A stretch of DNA of 64,000 bases, from contig CASDOP010000001.1 of assembly GCA_949282385.1 (NCBI GenBank), positions 1 to 64,000 of the forward strand, written 5' to 3'. The notes under the pieces were generated by a model. It saw nothing but the letters and a program-made list of their open reading frames with translations. It was not told the DNA's origin and made no database searches. Positions 44,753 through 53,641 of the stretch are shown piece after piece (the first letter of the stretch is position 1; the number at the start of each line of letters is the position of its first letter). The position numbers and the translations under genes are program-made. This DNA comes from an uncultured Clostridia bacterium. Lineage in GTDB: Bacteria; Bacillota; Clostridia; Christensenellales; Borkfalkiaceae.

Positions 44753-46366
44753 ATGCATCACTTAAATTCAAGCACCCTGTTTCTTGCGTCGATGGATATC
44801 GGTCTTGCAATCGCACTTATTGTCGTTTGCGCGGTAGTGTTCGCGGCGGTCGGCGGATTTGTCGGCAGTATCATCTATAAAAAGGTAACCGATAAAAAAC
44901 TGGGAGCAGTTGAAGTCCGTGCCAGAAAAATGGTAGAGGACGCAACGTCCGAATGTAAAGCTCTTAAAAAAGAAGCAATACTTGAAGCAAAGGAACAGGA
45001 ATTAAAACTTCGCAACGAATTTGAAAGAGATTCTCGCGAAAAGAAAAACGAACTTAACAAACAGGAACAAAGGCTCCTTCAGAAGGAAGACACACTCGAC
45101 AAGCGCGAGGATGCGCTTCTGAAAAAGACTGACGAACTCGAAAAGCAGAAACGCGATTTGCAGAACAAGGAGCAGGAAGTAAAGCGCACGCAGGAAAAGG
45201 TAAATCACCAGCATGACCTGATGGTTCAGGAACTGGAAAAAGTTGCGCAGCTTACCAAAGACGAAGCAAAACAGCTTCTCACTAACGAAATACTTGAAGA
45301 AACCCGCAGAGACGTAGCCATTCAGGTGCGCAACATAGAGCAGACGGCTAAAGATGAAGCTACGATGGAGGCAAAAAAGATAATTTCTCTTGCTGTCCAG
45401 CGCTGCGCAAGCGACCACGCATCCGAAATTACCGTATCTGTCGTTCCTCTTCCCAATGACGACATGAAAGCTCGCATAATCGGACGAGAGGGCAGAAACA
45501 TCCGTGCGCTCGAAAATGCGACTGGTATAGAACTCATAGTTGACGATACGCCCGAAGTAGTCATCGTTTCGGGTTTTGACCCCGTAAGAAGAGAAGTTGC
45601 AAGACTTACCCTTGAAAGACTTATAACCGACGGAAGAATTCATCCCGCAAGGATAGAAGAGACGGTTGAAAAAGTTAAAAAGGAACTCGACCAGGAGATT
45701 AAGGCTTCAGGCGAGAACGCTATGTTCGAAGTCGGCATATTCGGTCTTCACCCCGAGCTTATAAAACTTATTGGCAGACTTAAATACAGAACGAGTTACG
45801 GACAGAACGTATATAAGCACTCTGTGGAAGTTGCACAGCTTGCAGGACTTATGGCTTCTGAACTCGGACTTGACGTAAATCTTGCCAAACGCGCGGGATT
45901 GCTTCACGACATCGGTAAAGCCGTTGACCACGAGCAGGAAGGTACGCACGTTCAGCTCGGTGCCGACCTCGCTAAAAAGTATAAGGAAAACGCAAACGTC
46001 GTAAACGCAATAGCGGCTCATCACGGCGATTGTGAGCCCAAAACTATCGAGGCTGTACTCGTTGCTGCGGCCGATGCAATTTCGGGCGCAAGACCAGGCG
46101 CAAGGCGCGAAACGGGCACTAACTACGTCAAGCGTCTCGAAAAGCTGGAAGCAATCGCTTCGAGCTTCAACGGAGTTGACAAGAGCTATGCAATTCAGGC
46201 GGGCAGAGAAATTCGCGTTATGGTTAAACCCGAACAGATAGATGACGCCCAGGCAATGTTCCTCGCAAAGGATATAGCAAAGAAAATCGAAGCAGAGCTT
46301 GAATATCCCGGACAGATAAAAGTCAACGTAATTCGCGAGTCGCGTTGCGTTGAATATGCAAAATAA
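44753..46366 (+). CDS. rny: Ribonuclease Y
   Basis: RNase Y is the membrane-bound endoribonuclease that initiates mRNA decay in many Bacillota. Domains in order: an N-terminal helix (about 15-42), a long Lys/Glu-rich coiled coil (about 50-210), a KH RNA-binding domain with [13 protein letters not shown] (about 238-250), and an HD nuclease domain with [12 protein letters not shown] (about 380-391). Length 537 is about 20 more than in Bacillus. CAGGAGG lies before the ATG. Monocistronic, with its own promoter and terminator. Confidence 0.96.
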   Translation: MHHLNSSTLFLASMDIGLAIALIVVCAVVFAAVGGFVGSIIYKKVTDKKLGAVEVRARKMVEDATSECKALKKEAILEAKEQELKLRNEFERDSREKKNELNKQEQRLLQKEDTLDKREDALLKKTDELEKQKRDLQNKEQEVKRTQEKVNHQHDLMVQELEKVAQLTKDEAKQLLTNEILEETRRDVAIQVRNIEQTAKDEATMEAKKIISLAVQRCASDHASEITVSVVPLPNDDMKARIIGREGRNIRALENATGIELIVDDTPEVVIVSGFDPVRREVARLTLERLITDGRIHPARIEETVEKVKKELDQEIKASGENAMFEVGIFGLHPELIKLIGRLKYRTSYGQNVYKHSVEVAQLAGLMASELGLDVNLAKRAGLLHDIGKAVDHEQEGTHVQLGADLAKKYKENANVVNAIAAHHGDCEPKTIEAVLVAAADAISGARPGARRETGTNYVKRLEKLEAIASSFNGVDKSYAIQAGREIRVMVKPEQIDDAQAMFLAKDIAKKIEAELEYPGQIKVNVIRESRCVEYAK

Positions 46367-46377
46367 TATAAATTTTA

Positions 46378-46411
46378 AAGCGCTCCGCAGCTTGCGGAGC
46401 GCTTATTTTAT
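46378..46411 (+). terminator. Terminator after rny
   Basis: AAGCGCTCCGCA (46378-46389) pairs perfectly with TGCGGAGCGCTT (46393-46404) around GCT, then ATTTTA. Confidence 0.9.
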
Positions 46412-46701
46412 AAATTAAAATTGCGTGGCGATTAATTCATAATTAATTTGTTGTCATAGGGATAACTGTTGAATTTATTCAGACAGCACCGTTCAAATAA
46501 ATTTTATGTTCACTTTAACGGCAGCTTGAAAATTATGATTTATGCTTGTCTTCGGTAAATTTTTTTAAGTCTGCACCACGCTTTTAAAGTGACGCAACCA
46601 TATTGACGTGTTTTGAGCAGACAGTATCAGAGCGCCCTAAAACTCATTATATGGTTCTTTATGCGGCAGAAATGGAAACTTGCGGAATTATGAGACAAAA
46701 T
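46412..46701. other. Intergenic stretch, nothing identified
   Basis: About 290 bases between the rny terminator and the PadR terminator. No reading frame of note, RNA gene or repeat was recognised on either strand. Confidence 0.4.
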
Positions 46702-46730
46702 AAAAAGCCGCTTGTAATGCGGCTTTTTAT
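46702..46730 (-). terminator. Terminator of the membrane PadR gene (bidirectional)
   Basis: AAAAAGCCGC (46702-46711) and GCGGCTTTTT (46719-46728) form a 10-bp stem with a 7-nt loop. T tracts occur on both strands; it lies just after the PadR stop codon on the minus strand. Confidence 0.85.
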
Positions 46731-46743
46731 TTGATATTAAAAT

Positions 46744-48255
46744 TTATCTGCGCTTGCTGAAAAGGTAATATAAGAATGAAAAAAATGTAAGATTGAGAAT
46801 TACTAGAGCGGGGAACCCGACCTTAGCCATAATATCGCTTACAGACTGAAGGTTTACATTTAGGAGAAAACCTGAAAGGCACACAATGAGGATGCCGATT
46901 ATGGTAAGAATTACGCATACGGAAATATACGTGTGAGAAGTGGGTCGCGCGCTTCCTTTGCCGTAACCGTAAAGCATAAGTCCGCCGAATAAAATAAGCT
47001 GCAAAAGACCGATAATGAGTATGGTAAGCGGATAAATGAGCGGTACACTCATCTGTTGTCTGTAGAGCAGACAGATAACAAACTCTGCGAGCATGATAAG
47101 GCAAATTATTGCCGAACTCATAAACAGTGCTGCGCCCTTATTGAATGTGGTGTTGGAAGCTCCCGAAGTTCTGCTTGCCGAGCTTGAAGTATTTACTTTA
47201 AGTCCGTCCGCCCTGGCTTTTTCAGCTGCCGCGTCTGACTGATAGGAAGGCGCGTAGTAGGCAGGTTGGCTTTGCTGTGTGTCGCGCTGTTGCTGGCGCT
47301 GTCTGGCGCCGTTGTCGCGCTTGATTGCTTTATTGAAGATATTATTTACAAGTTTTTTATAATCTCTTTCTGTTTCAGGCTTAAGATTATAAATTAATTT
47401 TTCGGTGTCTATTTCGTCGGAATTGGGAACAATTTCTTCGGGTTTCTCTTCAGGTTCCTTAACCGCGGTAATTAATCGCAAAAAGTTTTCGTGAGTGGTG
47501 CGTTTTTCTTCTTCGCTGCGGGTATCTCTCGCATTGAACCTGTCTGTTTCCGCACGCGGCTCATCCTCTTTTTGTGCCTGCGCTTGAGGCTGCGCCATGA
47601 AAATGTCCTGCACGGTATGGTCGCTGTATTCCGACTTTATCGACGCGTTTTCGAGCATTTGCTCATATCTCTGCGTTCCGTATTGAGAAGTAAGTGAATT
47701 GAGGTTATTGCCTGTAGGATCGCTTGCGTTTTGTTCGTCCGTTTCGCCGTCTTTTTCACCCGTTCTTACGCGGGTTACAGATTGTTTTAAAATTTTGAAA
47801 TCGACGGGAGTGGGGGCGGGTTGAGAAAAATCGAAGGAACGGTCTGAAATAAGGCTGTCGATGACAGTTCTCGAGTATTCCCATTCGGACTGATTTTTCT
47901 CTGAAAATTCACGCCCGAGTTCGGTCAGCGTAAAATACTTGCGCCTGCCGCCCAAAGTAACGTCGTCAGTTTTCCAGTATGCTTTTATGTATCCCTGATT
48001 TTCCAGCCTTTTGAGCGCGCTGTAGAGCGTGGGTTGCTTTAGCGTGTACTGTCCGTGCGATTTGTCCTCGATTTCATTTATAATTTCGTAACCGTACTTG
48101 TCGCGCTCGTCGAGGGTACGCAAGATAATTGTGTTGATATGTCCTCTTATGAGGTCCGCGCTTATGGTACTTTTTGAAGAATCGTCGCGTTCTGCTGAGC
48201 TGTCTTGTTGCTTGTTGTCTTCGTTATCTTCGTCGAAAACTTCGTCTTCTTTCAT
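46744..48255 (-). CDS. Membrane-anchored PadR-family transcription regulator
   Basis: A 503-residue protein of unusual architecture. Residues about 33-115 form a PadR winged helix-turn-helix (ILRTLDERDKYGYEIINEI; PTLYSALKRLENQGYI; GGRRKYFTLTELGRE). About 120-370 is a hydrophilic, Gln/Glu/Arg-rich, probably disordered linker. Four hydrophobic helices follow (about 376-398, 404-430, 442-466, 478-500), ending in SKRR. PadR regulators are normally soluble proteins of 100-200 residues. It has GGAGGG before the ATG and a near-consensus promoter, and is divergent from an acyl-ACP thioesterase. Membrane sensing is an inference; no ligand is known. Confidence 0.82.
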   Translation of the reverse strand: MKEDEVFDEDNEDNKQQDSSAERDDSSKSTISADLIRGHINTIILRTLDERDKYGYEIINEIEDKSHGQYTLKQPTLYSALKRLENQGYIKAYWKTDDVTLGGRRKYFTLTELGREFSEKNQSEWEYSRTVIDSLISDRSFDFSQPAPTPVDFKILKQSVTRVRTGEKDGETDEQNASDPTGNNLNSLTSQYGTQRYEQMLENASIKSEYSDHTVQDIFMAQPQAQAQKEDEPRAETDRFNARDTRSEEEKRTTHENFLRLITAVKEPEEKPEEIVPNSDEIDTEKLIYNLKPETERDYKKLVNNIFNKAIKRDNGARQRQQQRDTQQSQPAYYAPSYQSDAAAEKARADGLKVNTSSSASRTSGASNTTFNKGAALFMSSAIICLIMLAEFVICLLYRQQMSVPLIYPLTILIIGLLQLILFGGLMLYGYGKGSARPTSHTYISVCVILTIIGILIVCLSGFLLNVNLQSVSDIMAKVGFPALVILNLTFFSFLYYLFSKRR

Positions 48256-48283
48256 TGCGAAATCCCTCCGTTTTTATGTAAAA

Positions 48284-48312
48284 ATTATACCATAAGCAAC
48301 ATGTAATGTCAA
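48284..48312 (-). promoter_or_regulatory. Promoter of the membrane PadR gene
   Basis: On the minus strand: TTGACA (48307-48312), 17 nt, TATAAT (48284-48289) with an extended TG. Confidence 0.78.
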
Positions 48313-48322
48313 TATTTTGACA
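48307..48322. promoter_or_regulatory. Palindrome TGTCAA-N4-TTGACA over the PadR -35
   Basis: TGTCAA (48307-48312) and TTGACA (48317-48322) are perfect inverted repeats separated by TATT. The left arm is the PadR gene's -35 element, so a bound dimer would block that promoter. The right arm could also act as a -35 on the plus strand. Confidence 0.5.
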
Positions 48323-48358
48323 ATTAAAAAAGTACTATGTCACACATAATCGCCAAAA

Positions 48359-48382
48359 TTTAAGTAAAATAGTTTACTTAAA
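48359..48382. promoter_or_regulatory. Perfect 10-bp-arm palindrome upstream of the thioesterase gene
   Basis: TTTAAGTAAA (48359-48368) and TTTACTTAAA (48373-48382) are exact reverse complements with a 4-base centre. A TATAAT at 48399-48404 lies downstream, placing the right arm over the -35 region of the thioesterase promoter. It looks like a dimeric repressor site. Confidence 0.65.
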
Positions 48383-48398
48383 GCGTCAGAAGTGCTAA

Positions 48399-48404
48399 TA
48401 TAAT
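48399..48404 (+). promoter_or_regulatory. -10 box of the thioesterase gene
   Basis: TATAAT, 26 bases before the ATG. The -35 is weak and falls inside the palindrome at 48359-48382. Confidence 0.5.
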
Positions 48405-48430
48405 GAGAGATTTAAGATTTAGGTGATTTT

Positions 48431-49162
48431 ATGTATCTTCACTCAAAGGATTATTCTCTTCGTTACAGCGACGTAGATTTCAGAGATTTTTTGCGTCCTT
48501 CGGCGCTGCTTTCCGTAATGCAGGAATCTGCTTGTCTCTCTGCGGACGAGCTTGGTTTCGGCTATAAAGATCTCATGCCAAAAAATATCGGTTTTATACT
48601 TTCGAACTGGTACGTCGAGATGTACAGACCTATAAAGCTGAACGAAGTTGTAACCGTTCACACATGGCCCGTAAAACCCAAACATCTCATTGTCATGCGC
48701 GACTTTGAAATGTTTGTAGGGGAAGAAAAAGTTGGTGTCGGCACGTCTCGATGGTGTCTTATAAATCTCGCTGATTTTTCTCTTTTGCCTTCTTCGGTTG
48801 TGTTCGACGGCGTTTCGGCAGAGTATAACGATTTTCGTTCGACGCAGTTTTCTTCATGGAAAATTCCTCGCGTCGTTTCCCAAAAGCCCGATTACATAAA
48901 GTATGTTTCGTATTCCGATTACGACCATTACAATCACGCCAACAATACCAGATACGCCGATTTTCTCATGGACGCATTTTCTGTCGACGAGTTGAAGGAT
49001 AAATGGGTGTCCGCGTTCCGCATTTCTTATGTCAAGCAGTGCAAATACGGCGAAAAACTTGAATTTTATAAGTGTAAGGCGGAAGACGGCAGCTGGATCG
49101 TTGAAGGCAGGGTCGGCGACGAAGTGAGGGTGCAGTTCAATGTCGTCTTCGCCAATCTTTGA
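48431..49162 (+). CDS. Acyl-ACP thioesterase
   Basis: A 243-residue double-hotdog thioesterase (Acyl-ACP_TE, PF01643), which hydrolyses acyl-acyl-carrier protein and releases free fatty acids in the cytoplasm. The first hotdog starts SLRYSDVDFRDFLRPSALLSVMQESA; the second has DYDHYNHANNTRYADFLMDAF (about 170-190), the family's Asn/His catalytic region. AGGTGA precedes the ATG. It is divergent from the membrane PadR gene and overlaps the following DUF45 gene by 23 bp. Chain-length preference is unknown. Confidence 0.9.
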   Translation: MYLHSKDYSLRYSDVDFRDFLRPSALLSVMQESACLSADELGFGYKDLMPKNIGFILSNWYVEMYRPIKLNEVVTVHTWPVKPKHLIVMRDFEMFVGEEKVGVGTSRWCLINLADFSLLPSSVVFDGVSAEYNDFRSTQFSSWKIPRVVSQKPDYIKYVSYSDYDHYNHANNTRYADFLMDAFSVDELKDKWVSAFRISYVKQCKYGEKLEFYKCKAEDGSWIVEGRVGDEVRVQFNVVFANL

Positions 49163-49793
49163 TTATAATGTAATTTTTTCCCGCGCTCGGCGTTCCATGA
49201 GCATAATTGTCGGGGACGACGGGGATGTTACCGTGCGTTGTCCGTCGGGAACTTCTGCTGCAAGCATAGAAAAATTCGTCTGCTCAAAGCAAAATTGGGT
49301 AATTAAACACCTTGCCTCGGTCAAAGCGAGAAATTCGCGGTTTGAGGACGTACGCTCATATAAAAAAATTCTTGTCGACGGTCAGCTTTTAAATCTTGAA
49401 GTCGGCAAGCCAAACATAATTAAAGACGGCGTTGTCTGCGTAACTAAAATGTCTTCATTGAAAAAACTGCTTGTCGATCGTTTCGGTGAGGTCTTTCTTG
49501 CCAGATTTTATTGTTTTTCGTCCGGGTTGGCGCTTGATAGCAGAAGTGTTTCTTTCAGGGCGTACAGGTCCAGGTGGGGTTGTTGCGACAGCGCAAACAA
49601 TATCGTATTCAATTATAAAATTCTGATGTTGCCCTTAGAGCTTCAGGATTATATCATTATTCACGAGTTGTGTCATACGAAAGCCCACAACCATTCGGCA
49701 AATTTCAAGCGTTTGCTCTTTCGAGCAATGCCCGATTTCAGGCTTCGCGAGCTTGAACTGAAGAACTATTCGTTCATATGTCGCATGTATTGA
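49140..49793 (+). CDS. DUF45/YgjP-like zinc metallopeptidase
   Basis: A 217-residue protein of the YgjP-like metallopeptidase family (DUF45, PF01863). The zinc site is IIHELCHTKAHNHSANF (about 175-191): HELCH supplies two His and the Glu, with further His downstream. An SRWGCCDSANNIVFNY segment before it is typical of the family. Biological substrates are unknown. The ATG lies 23 bp inside the end of the thioesterase gene with GAGGG upstream, so the two are co-translated, but a functional link is not established. Confidence 0.88.
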   Translation: MSSSPIFDYNVIFSRARRSMSIIVGDDGDVTVRCPSGTSAASIEKFVCSKQNWVIKHLASVKARNSRFEDVRSYKKILVDGQLLNLEVGKPNIIKDGVVCVTKMSSLKKLLVDRFGEVFLARFYCFSSGLALDSRSVSFRAYRSRWGCCDSANNIVFNYKILMLPLELQDYIIIHELCHTKAHNHSANFKRLLFRAMPDFRLRELELKNYSFICRMY

Positions 49794-49802
49794 GAGCAAA
49801 AA

Positions 49803-49905
49803 GCATAAATATTCATTTAATCTTGCATATTTGAATAAATATAAGTTTTAAGTACTTTGATTGTAAATTTATTCATGATAATAATGAAAAATTAAATATT
49901 TATGC
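49803..49905. promoter_or_regulatory. Cluster of ARG-box-like elements upstream of argG
   Basis: Four AT-rich elements resemble ArgR half or full boxes: GCATAAATATTCA (49803-49815), TTGAATAAATATAAG (49831-49845), AATTTATTCATGA (about 49866-49878) and AAATATTTATGC (49894-49905). The last lies 11 bases upstream of the argG -35. The CATAAATATT core recurs upstream of argJ. No argR gene lies in the window. Confidence 0.5.
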
Positions 49906-49916
49906 GCTTATTTCGC

Positions 49917-49946
49917 TTGACTTAATCATTATATATATTGTATAAT
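49917..49946 (+). promoter_or_regulatory. Promoter of argGC
   Basis: TTGACT (49917-49922), 18 nt, TATAAT (49941-49946), about 55 bases before the argG ATG. Confidence 0.75.
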
Positions 49947-50001
49947 TGCTTCGGTTTTGAGCGCAAGTTTAAAACAAAATAATTTTTAACGGAAAAATAA
50001 C

Positions 50002-51222
50002 ATGGAAAAGAAGATTAAAAAAGTTGTTCTGGCATATTCGGGCGGTCTCGATACGTCGATAATCATTCCCTGGCTCAAGGAAAACTACGATAATTGCGAA
50101 GTAATTGCCGTTTCGGGCGATGTCGGTCAGACCACCGAACTTGAAGGACTTGAGGAAAAAGCTCTCAAGACGGGCGCGTCCAAGCTCTATATCGAAGATC
50201 TTAAAAAAGAATTTATAGAAGATTACATCTATCCCACAATGAAAGCAGGTGCGGTGTATGAAAACAAATATCTGCTCGGCACGTCCTTTGCACGTCCCAT
50301 AATCGCAAAAAGAATTGTGGAAATCGCCAAAAAGGAAGGTGCGGACGCAATCTGCCACGGTTGCACGGGTAAAGGAAACGACCAGGTAAGGTTTGAACTT
50401 ACGATTAAGGCGTTTGCTCCCGAAATGACTATAATTGCGCCCTGGCGTATATGGAATATCAAGAGCAGGGACGAAGAAATCGACTATGCTGAAGCTCATA
50501 ATATTCCTCTTAAAATCAACAGAGAAACTAATTATTCAAAGGATAAGAACCTCTGGCACCTTTCGCACGAAGGTCTCGACCTCGAAGATCCCGCAAATGA
50601 ACCCGATTACGATAAAATCTGCGAGCTCGGCGTATCTCCATGGAAGGCACCCAATAAATCTACCTATGTAACCATACATTTTGAAAAAGGTATACCTACC
50701 GCAATCGACGGAAAGAAGATGAGTGCGGTAAAACTTATCGAAAAGCTCAATAAAATCGGCGGAAAGAACGGCGTAGGTCTTGTCGACATGGTAGAAAACA
50801 GGCTTGTCGGCATGAAGTCGAGGGGTGTATACGAAACTCCCGGCGGTACGATTTTATATACCGCTCATGAAATTCTCGAATCTATCTGCCTCGATAAGGC
50901 AACCCAGCATTTCAAGCAGCATGTAGGCATCAAGTATGGCGAACTCGTCTATAACGGACAGTGGTTCACGCCCTTGCGCGAAGCGCTCGACGCGTTTGTC
51001 AATAAAACTCAGGAATGCGTTACGGGCGACGTTAAACTTCGTATCTATAAGGGCAACGTGATGAACGCCGGCGTAACTTCGCCCAATTCGCTTTATAGCG
51101 AAGATATTGCAACCTTCGGCGAAGACGATTGCTACAACCAGATGGATTCCCAGGGCTTTATAAATCTTTTCGGTCTTCCCGTAAAGGTTAAAGCTCTTCT
51201 CGATCAGAAGAAAATAAAGTAA
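50002..51222 (+). CDS. argG: Argininosuccinate synthase
   Basis: ArgG condenses citrulline and aspartate using ATP. The PP-loop [16 protein letters not shown] (about 9-24) and [15 protein letters not shown] (about 116-130) are intact; length 406 is typical. It is the first gene of the arginine block and shares one base with argC (TAATG). argH, the following enzyme, is not in the window and must be encoded elsewhere. Confidence 0.96.
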   Translation: MEKKIKKVVLAYSGGLDTSIIIPWLKENYDNCEVIAVSGDVGQTTELEGLEEKALKTGASKLYIEDLKKEFIEDYIYPTMKAGAVYENKYLLGTSFARPIIAKRIVEIAKKEGADAICHGCTGKGNDQVRFELTIKAFAPEMTIIAPWRIWNIKSRDEEIDYAEAHNIPLKINRETNYSKDKNLWHLSHEGLDLEDPANEPDYDKICELGVSPWKAPNKSTYVTIHFEKGIPTAIDGKKMSAVKLIEKLNKIGGKNGVGLVDMVENRLVGMKSRGVYETPGGTILYTAHEILESICLDKATQHFKQHVGIKYGELVYNGQWFTPLREALDAFVNKTQECVTGDVKLRIYKGNVMNAGVTSPNSLYSEDIATFGEDDCYNQMDSQGFINLFGLPVKVKALLDQKKIK

Positions 51223-52154
51223 TGTACAGCGTTTTTATAGACGGTAAAGAAGGCACTACGGGTTTACAGATTTACGACAGGATTTCAAAGAGGGACGATA
51301 TTAAACTCATAACTCTTCCCGAAGAACTGAGAAAAGACGTAAACGCGAGAAAAGAGTGTCTGAACAGTGCGGATATAAGTCTTCTGTGCCTGCCTGACGC
51401 GGCGGCTAAAGAGGCTGTAAGTCTCGTCTCATCGCCCAATGCGAGAATAATCGACGCGTCGACTGCGCACAGAACAAATCCCGACTGGGTTTACGGTTTG
51501 CCTGAAATTTCTTCGGAAAGAAGAGAATTGATTGCAAACGCAAACAGGCTTGCCAATCCGGGTTGCTACGCGACGGGTTTCATAACGCTCGTTGCGCCTC
51601 TCGTCAAGGGCGGGCTTGTTTCTGCGGATTATCCATTTGTTTGCCATGCGCTCAGCGGATATTCGGGAGCGGGTAAAAAAGGTATTGCGCAGTATGAGGA
51701 CGAGAACAGGGATGTTTCTCTTTCGTCGCCCAGACATTATGCGCTGGGGCTTAAACATAAGCATATTCCCGAAATGGTAAACGAATGCGGGCTTGCGTAT
51801 GCGCCCGTGTTTGCTCCGATAATTTGCGATTTTTATTGCGGCATGTGCGTAAGCGTCCCCGTTTACACGCGGCTGATGAACAAAAAATATACCGTAAATG
51901 ATGTTAGAAAGTACTTTGCAGAGTACTATGCGTCGCAGAATTTCATAAAAGTTGTCGAAGAAAACGATATTCCGACATATCTTGCAGCAAATAAACTTGC
52001 CTGCAGCAACATGCTTGAAATTTATGTCAGCGGCAACGACGAGCAGATTATGCTGTGCAGCGTTTTAGATAACCTCGGCAAAGGCGCTTCTGGCGCAGCC
52101 GTGCAGAATATGAACATTATGCTCGGGCTTGACGAGAGGACGTCTCTCATTTAA
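51222..52154 (+). CDS. argC: N-acetyl-gamma-glutamyl-phosphate reductase (short form)
   Basis: ArgC reduces N-acetylglutamyl phosphate to the semialdehyde with NADPH. The N-terminal VFIDGKEGTTGLQIYDR replaces the more common GxxGxxG turn, and the catalytic Cys is in LANPGCYATGF (about 113). Length 310 fits the shorter type-2-like group rather than the about 345-residue type. The C-terminal ends GKGASGAAVQNMNIMLGL, the conserved family close. It is coupled to argG by a 1-nt overlap. Confidence 0.94.
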   Translation: MYSVFIDGKEGTTGLQIYDRISKRDDIKLITLPEELRKDVNARKECLNSADISLLCLPDAAAKEAVSLVSSPNARIIDASTAHRTNPDWVYGLPEISSERRELIANANRLANPGCYATGFITLVAPLVKGGLVSADYPFVCHALSGYSGAGKKGIAQYEDENRDVSLSSPRHYALGLKHKHIPEMVNECGLAYAPVFAPIICDFYCGMCVSVPVYTRLMNKKYTVNDVRKYFAEYYASQNFIKVVEENDIPTYLAANKLACSNMLEIYVSGNDEQIMLCSVLDNLGKGASGAAVQNMNIMLGLDERTSLI

Positions 52155-52303
52155 AGTTCGCTCTCATTTGATGCTTTGCACATTTAAATTTAATATAGTT
52201 GTTTTTGATTTTTTGCTTAAGTTGTTACATTTATATTTGATTTTTAAATTAAATTTTATTGTGAATAGTTAAAGCCTGTTGCCTACTGGTTTAGCTTGCA
52301 AAG

Positions 52304-52339
52304 CATAAATATTACGTTAAACATAAGTATTACGTTAAA
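52304..52339. repeat. Tandem 18-bp direct repeat upstream of argJ
   Basis: CATAAATATTACGTTAAA (52304-52321) is followed without a gap by CATAAGTATTACGTTAAA (52322-52339), one mismatch. The CATAAATATT part matches the element upstream of argG, suggesting a common regulator such as ArgR. No clear promoter hexamers were seen in the rest of 52155-52422, which is very AT-rich. Confidence 0.6.
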
Positions 52340-52422
52340 AGTTTTTTTATATTTAACTTTTATTTTTATACTAATCTACATATCAATTTGTTTCTAATTT
52401 TAATTTACGCGAGTGATTTATA

Positions 52423-53640
52423 ATGAAAATTAAGAGTATTAAAGGCGGCGTTTGCGCGCCGCTCGGATACAAAGCAAACGGCGTTCATTGCGGCATACGC
52501 AAAAATAAAGTCAAAAAAGACTTTGCCCTTATCGTCAGCGATGTCAGGGCTGCCGCCGCAGGCGTTTATACGAGCAATCTTGTTAAAGGCGCGCCTGTTA
52601 TTGTTACCAAAAAGAACTTGACCGACGGGCATGCACAGGCTATAATATGTAATAGCGGAAATGCGAATACATGCAATGCGGACGGAATCGAGATTGCCGA
52701 AGGCATGTGCAAGCTTGTCGAAAGCGTAAGCGGAATTTCTGCTAGCGACGTAATCGTTGCGTCTACAGGCGTAATCGGTCAGAAACTCAGCCTTGATCCC
52801 ATGAAGGAGTATATCTGCGAACTTTACGACGGTCTGGGCGATAAGAGTCTGAGCGCTGCCGAAGCTATTATGACTACGGATACCGTCGATAAGCAGGTTG
52901 CTGTAGAATTTGTGCTTGACGGCAAAAAATGTCGCATAGGCGCGATAGCTAAGGGCGTCGGAATGGTTTGCCCCAATATGGCTACAAACCTTATTTTCCT
53001 CACGTCCGACGTTGCCATAACTCCCGAAATGTTGCAGAAAGCTCTTTCCGAGGACGTTAAAACCTCTTTTAACATGGTTTCAGTGGACGGCGACCAGTCA
53101 ACCAACGACACTTGCTGCATTCTCGCTAACGGTCTTGCGGGTAACGAACTTATCGAAAAGAAGGGACTTTCCTTCAGCAGATTTGCAAAAGCTCTTAATT
53201 TCTGCACGGTTACGCTTTCAAAAATGCTTGCCAAGGACGGTGAGGGCGCAACCAAACTCATAGAGTGCAACGTCTTCGGCGCAAAGAACGTAAAGACTGC
53301 GCGCACCGTTGCTAAATCTGTCATCAAATCTTCGCTTTTCAAGGCTGCCATGTTCGGCGCCGATGCTAACTGGGGCAGGGTGCTTTGCGCGATAGGATAT
53401 TCCGGTGCGGACGTCGATATTTATAAAATAGACGTAACTTTCGCTTCGCGCTCAGGCAGCATAAAAGTTTGCGAAAACGGTTACGGACTTGATTTTTCCG
53501 AAGAAATTGCCAAAAAAGTACTTTCCGAGGACGAAATCAGCGTTGATATAGACCTCAAGTCAGGCAACTTTAAGGCGGCAGCCTGGGGTTGCGACTTAAC
53601 TTACGATTACGTTAAAATTAACGGCGACTACAGGACTTGA
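52423..53640 (+). CDS. argJ: Ornithine acetyltransferase / amino-acid acetyltransferase
   Basis: ArgJ transfers acetyl from N-acetylornithine to glutamate, closing the cyclic arginine pathway; bifunctional forms also use acetyl-CoA. The self-cleavage site is the Ala187-Thr188 bond in PNMATNLIFLTSDVA, and Thr188 becomes the nucleophile of the beta chain; KGVGMVCP precedes it. ANWGRVLCAIGYSG and the C-terminal region are also conserved. Length 405 is normal. It begins the second arg transcription unit, one base before argB. Confidence 0.95.
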   Translation: MKIKSIKGGVCAPLGYKANGVHCGIRKNKVKKDFALIVSDVRAAAAGVYTSNLVKGAPVIVTKKNLTDGHAQAIICNSGNANTCNADGIEIAEGMCKLVESVSGISASDVIVASTGVIGQKLSLDPMKEYICELYDGLGDKSLSAAEAIMTTDTVDKQVAVEFVLDGKKCRIGAIAKGVGMVCPNMATNLIFLTSDVAITPEMLQKALSEDVKTSFNMVSVDGDQSTNDTCCILANGLAGNELIEKKGLSFSRFAKALNFCTVTLSKMLAKDGEGATKLIECNVFGAKNVKTARTVAKSVIKSSLFKAAMFGADANWGRVLCAIGYSGADVDIYKIDVTFASRSGSIKVCENGYGLDFSEEIAKKVLSEDEISVDIDLKSGNFKAAAWGCDLTYDYVKINGDYRT

Positions 53641-53641
53641 T

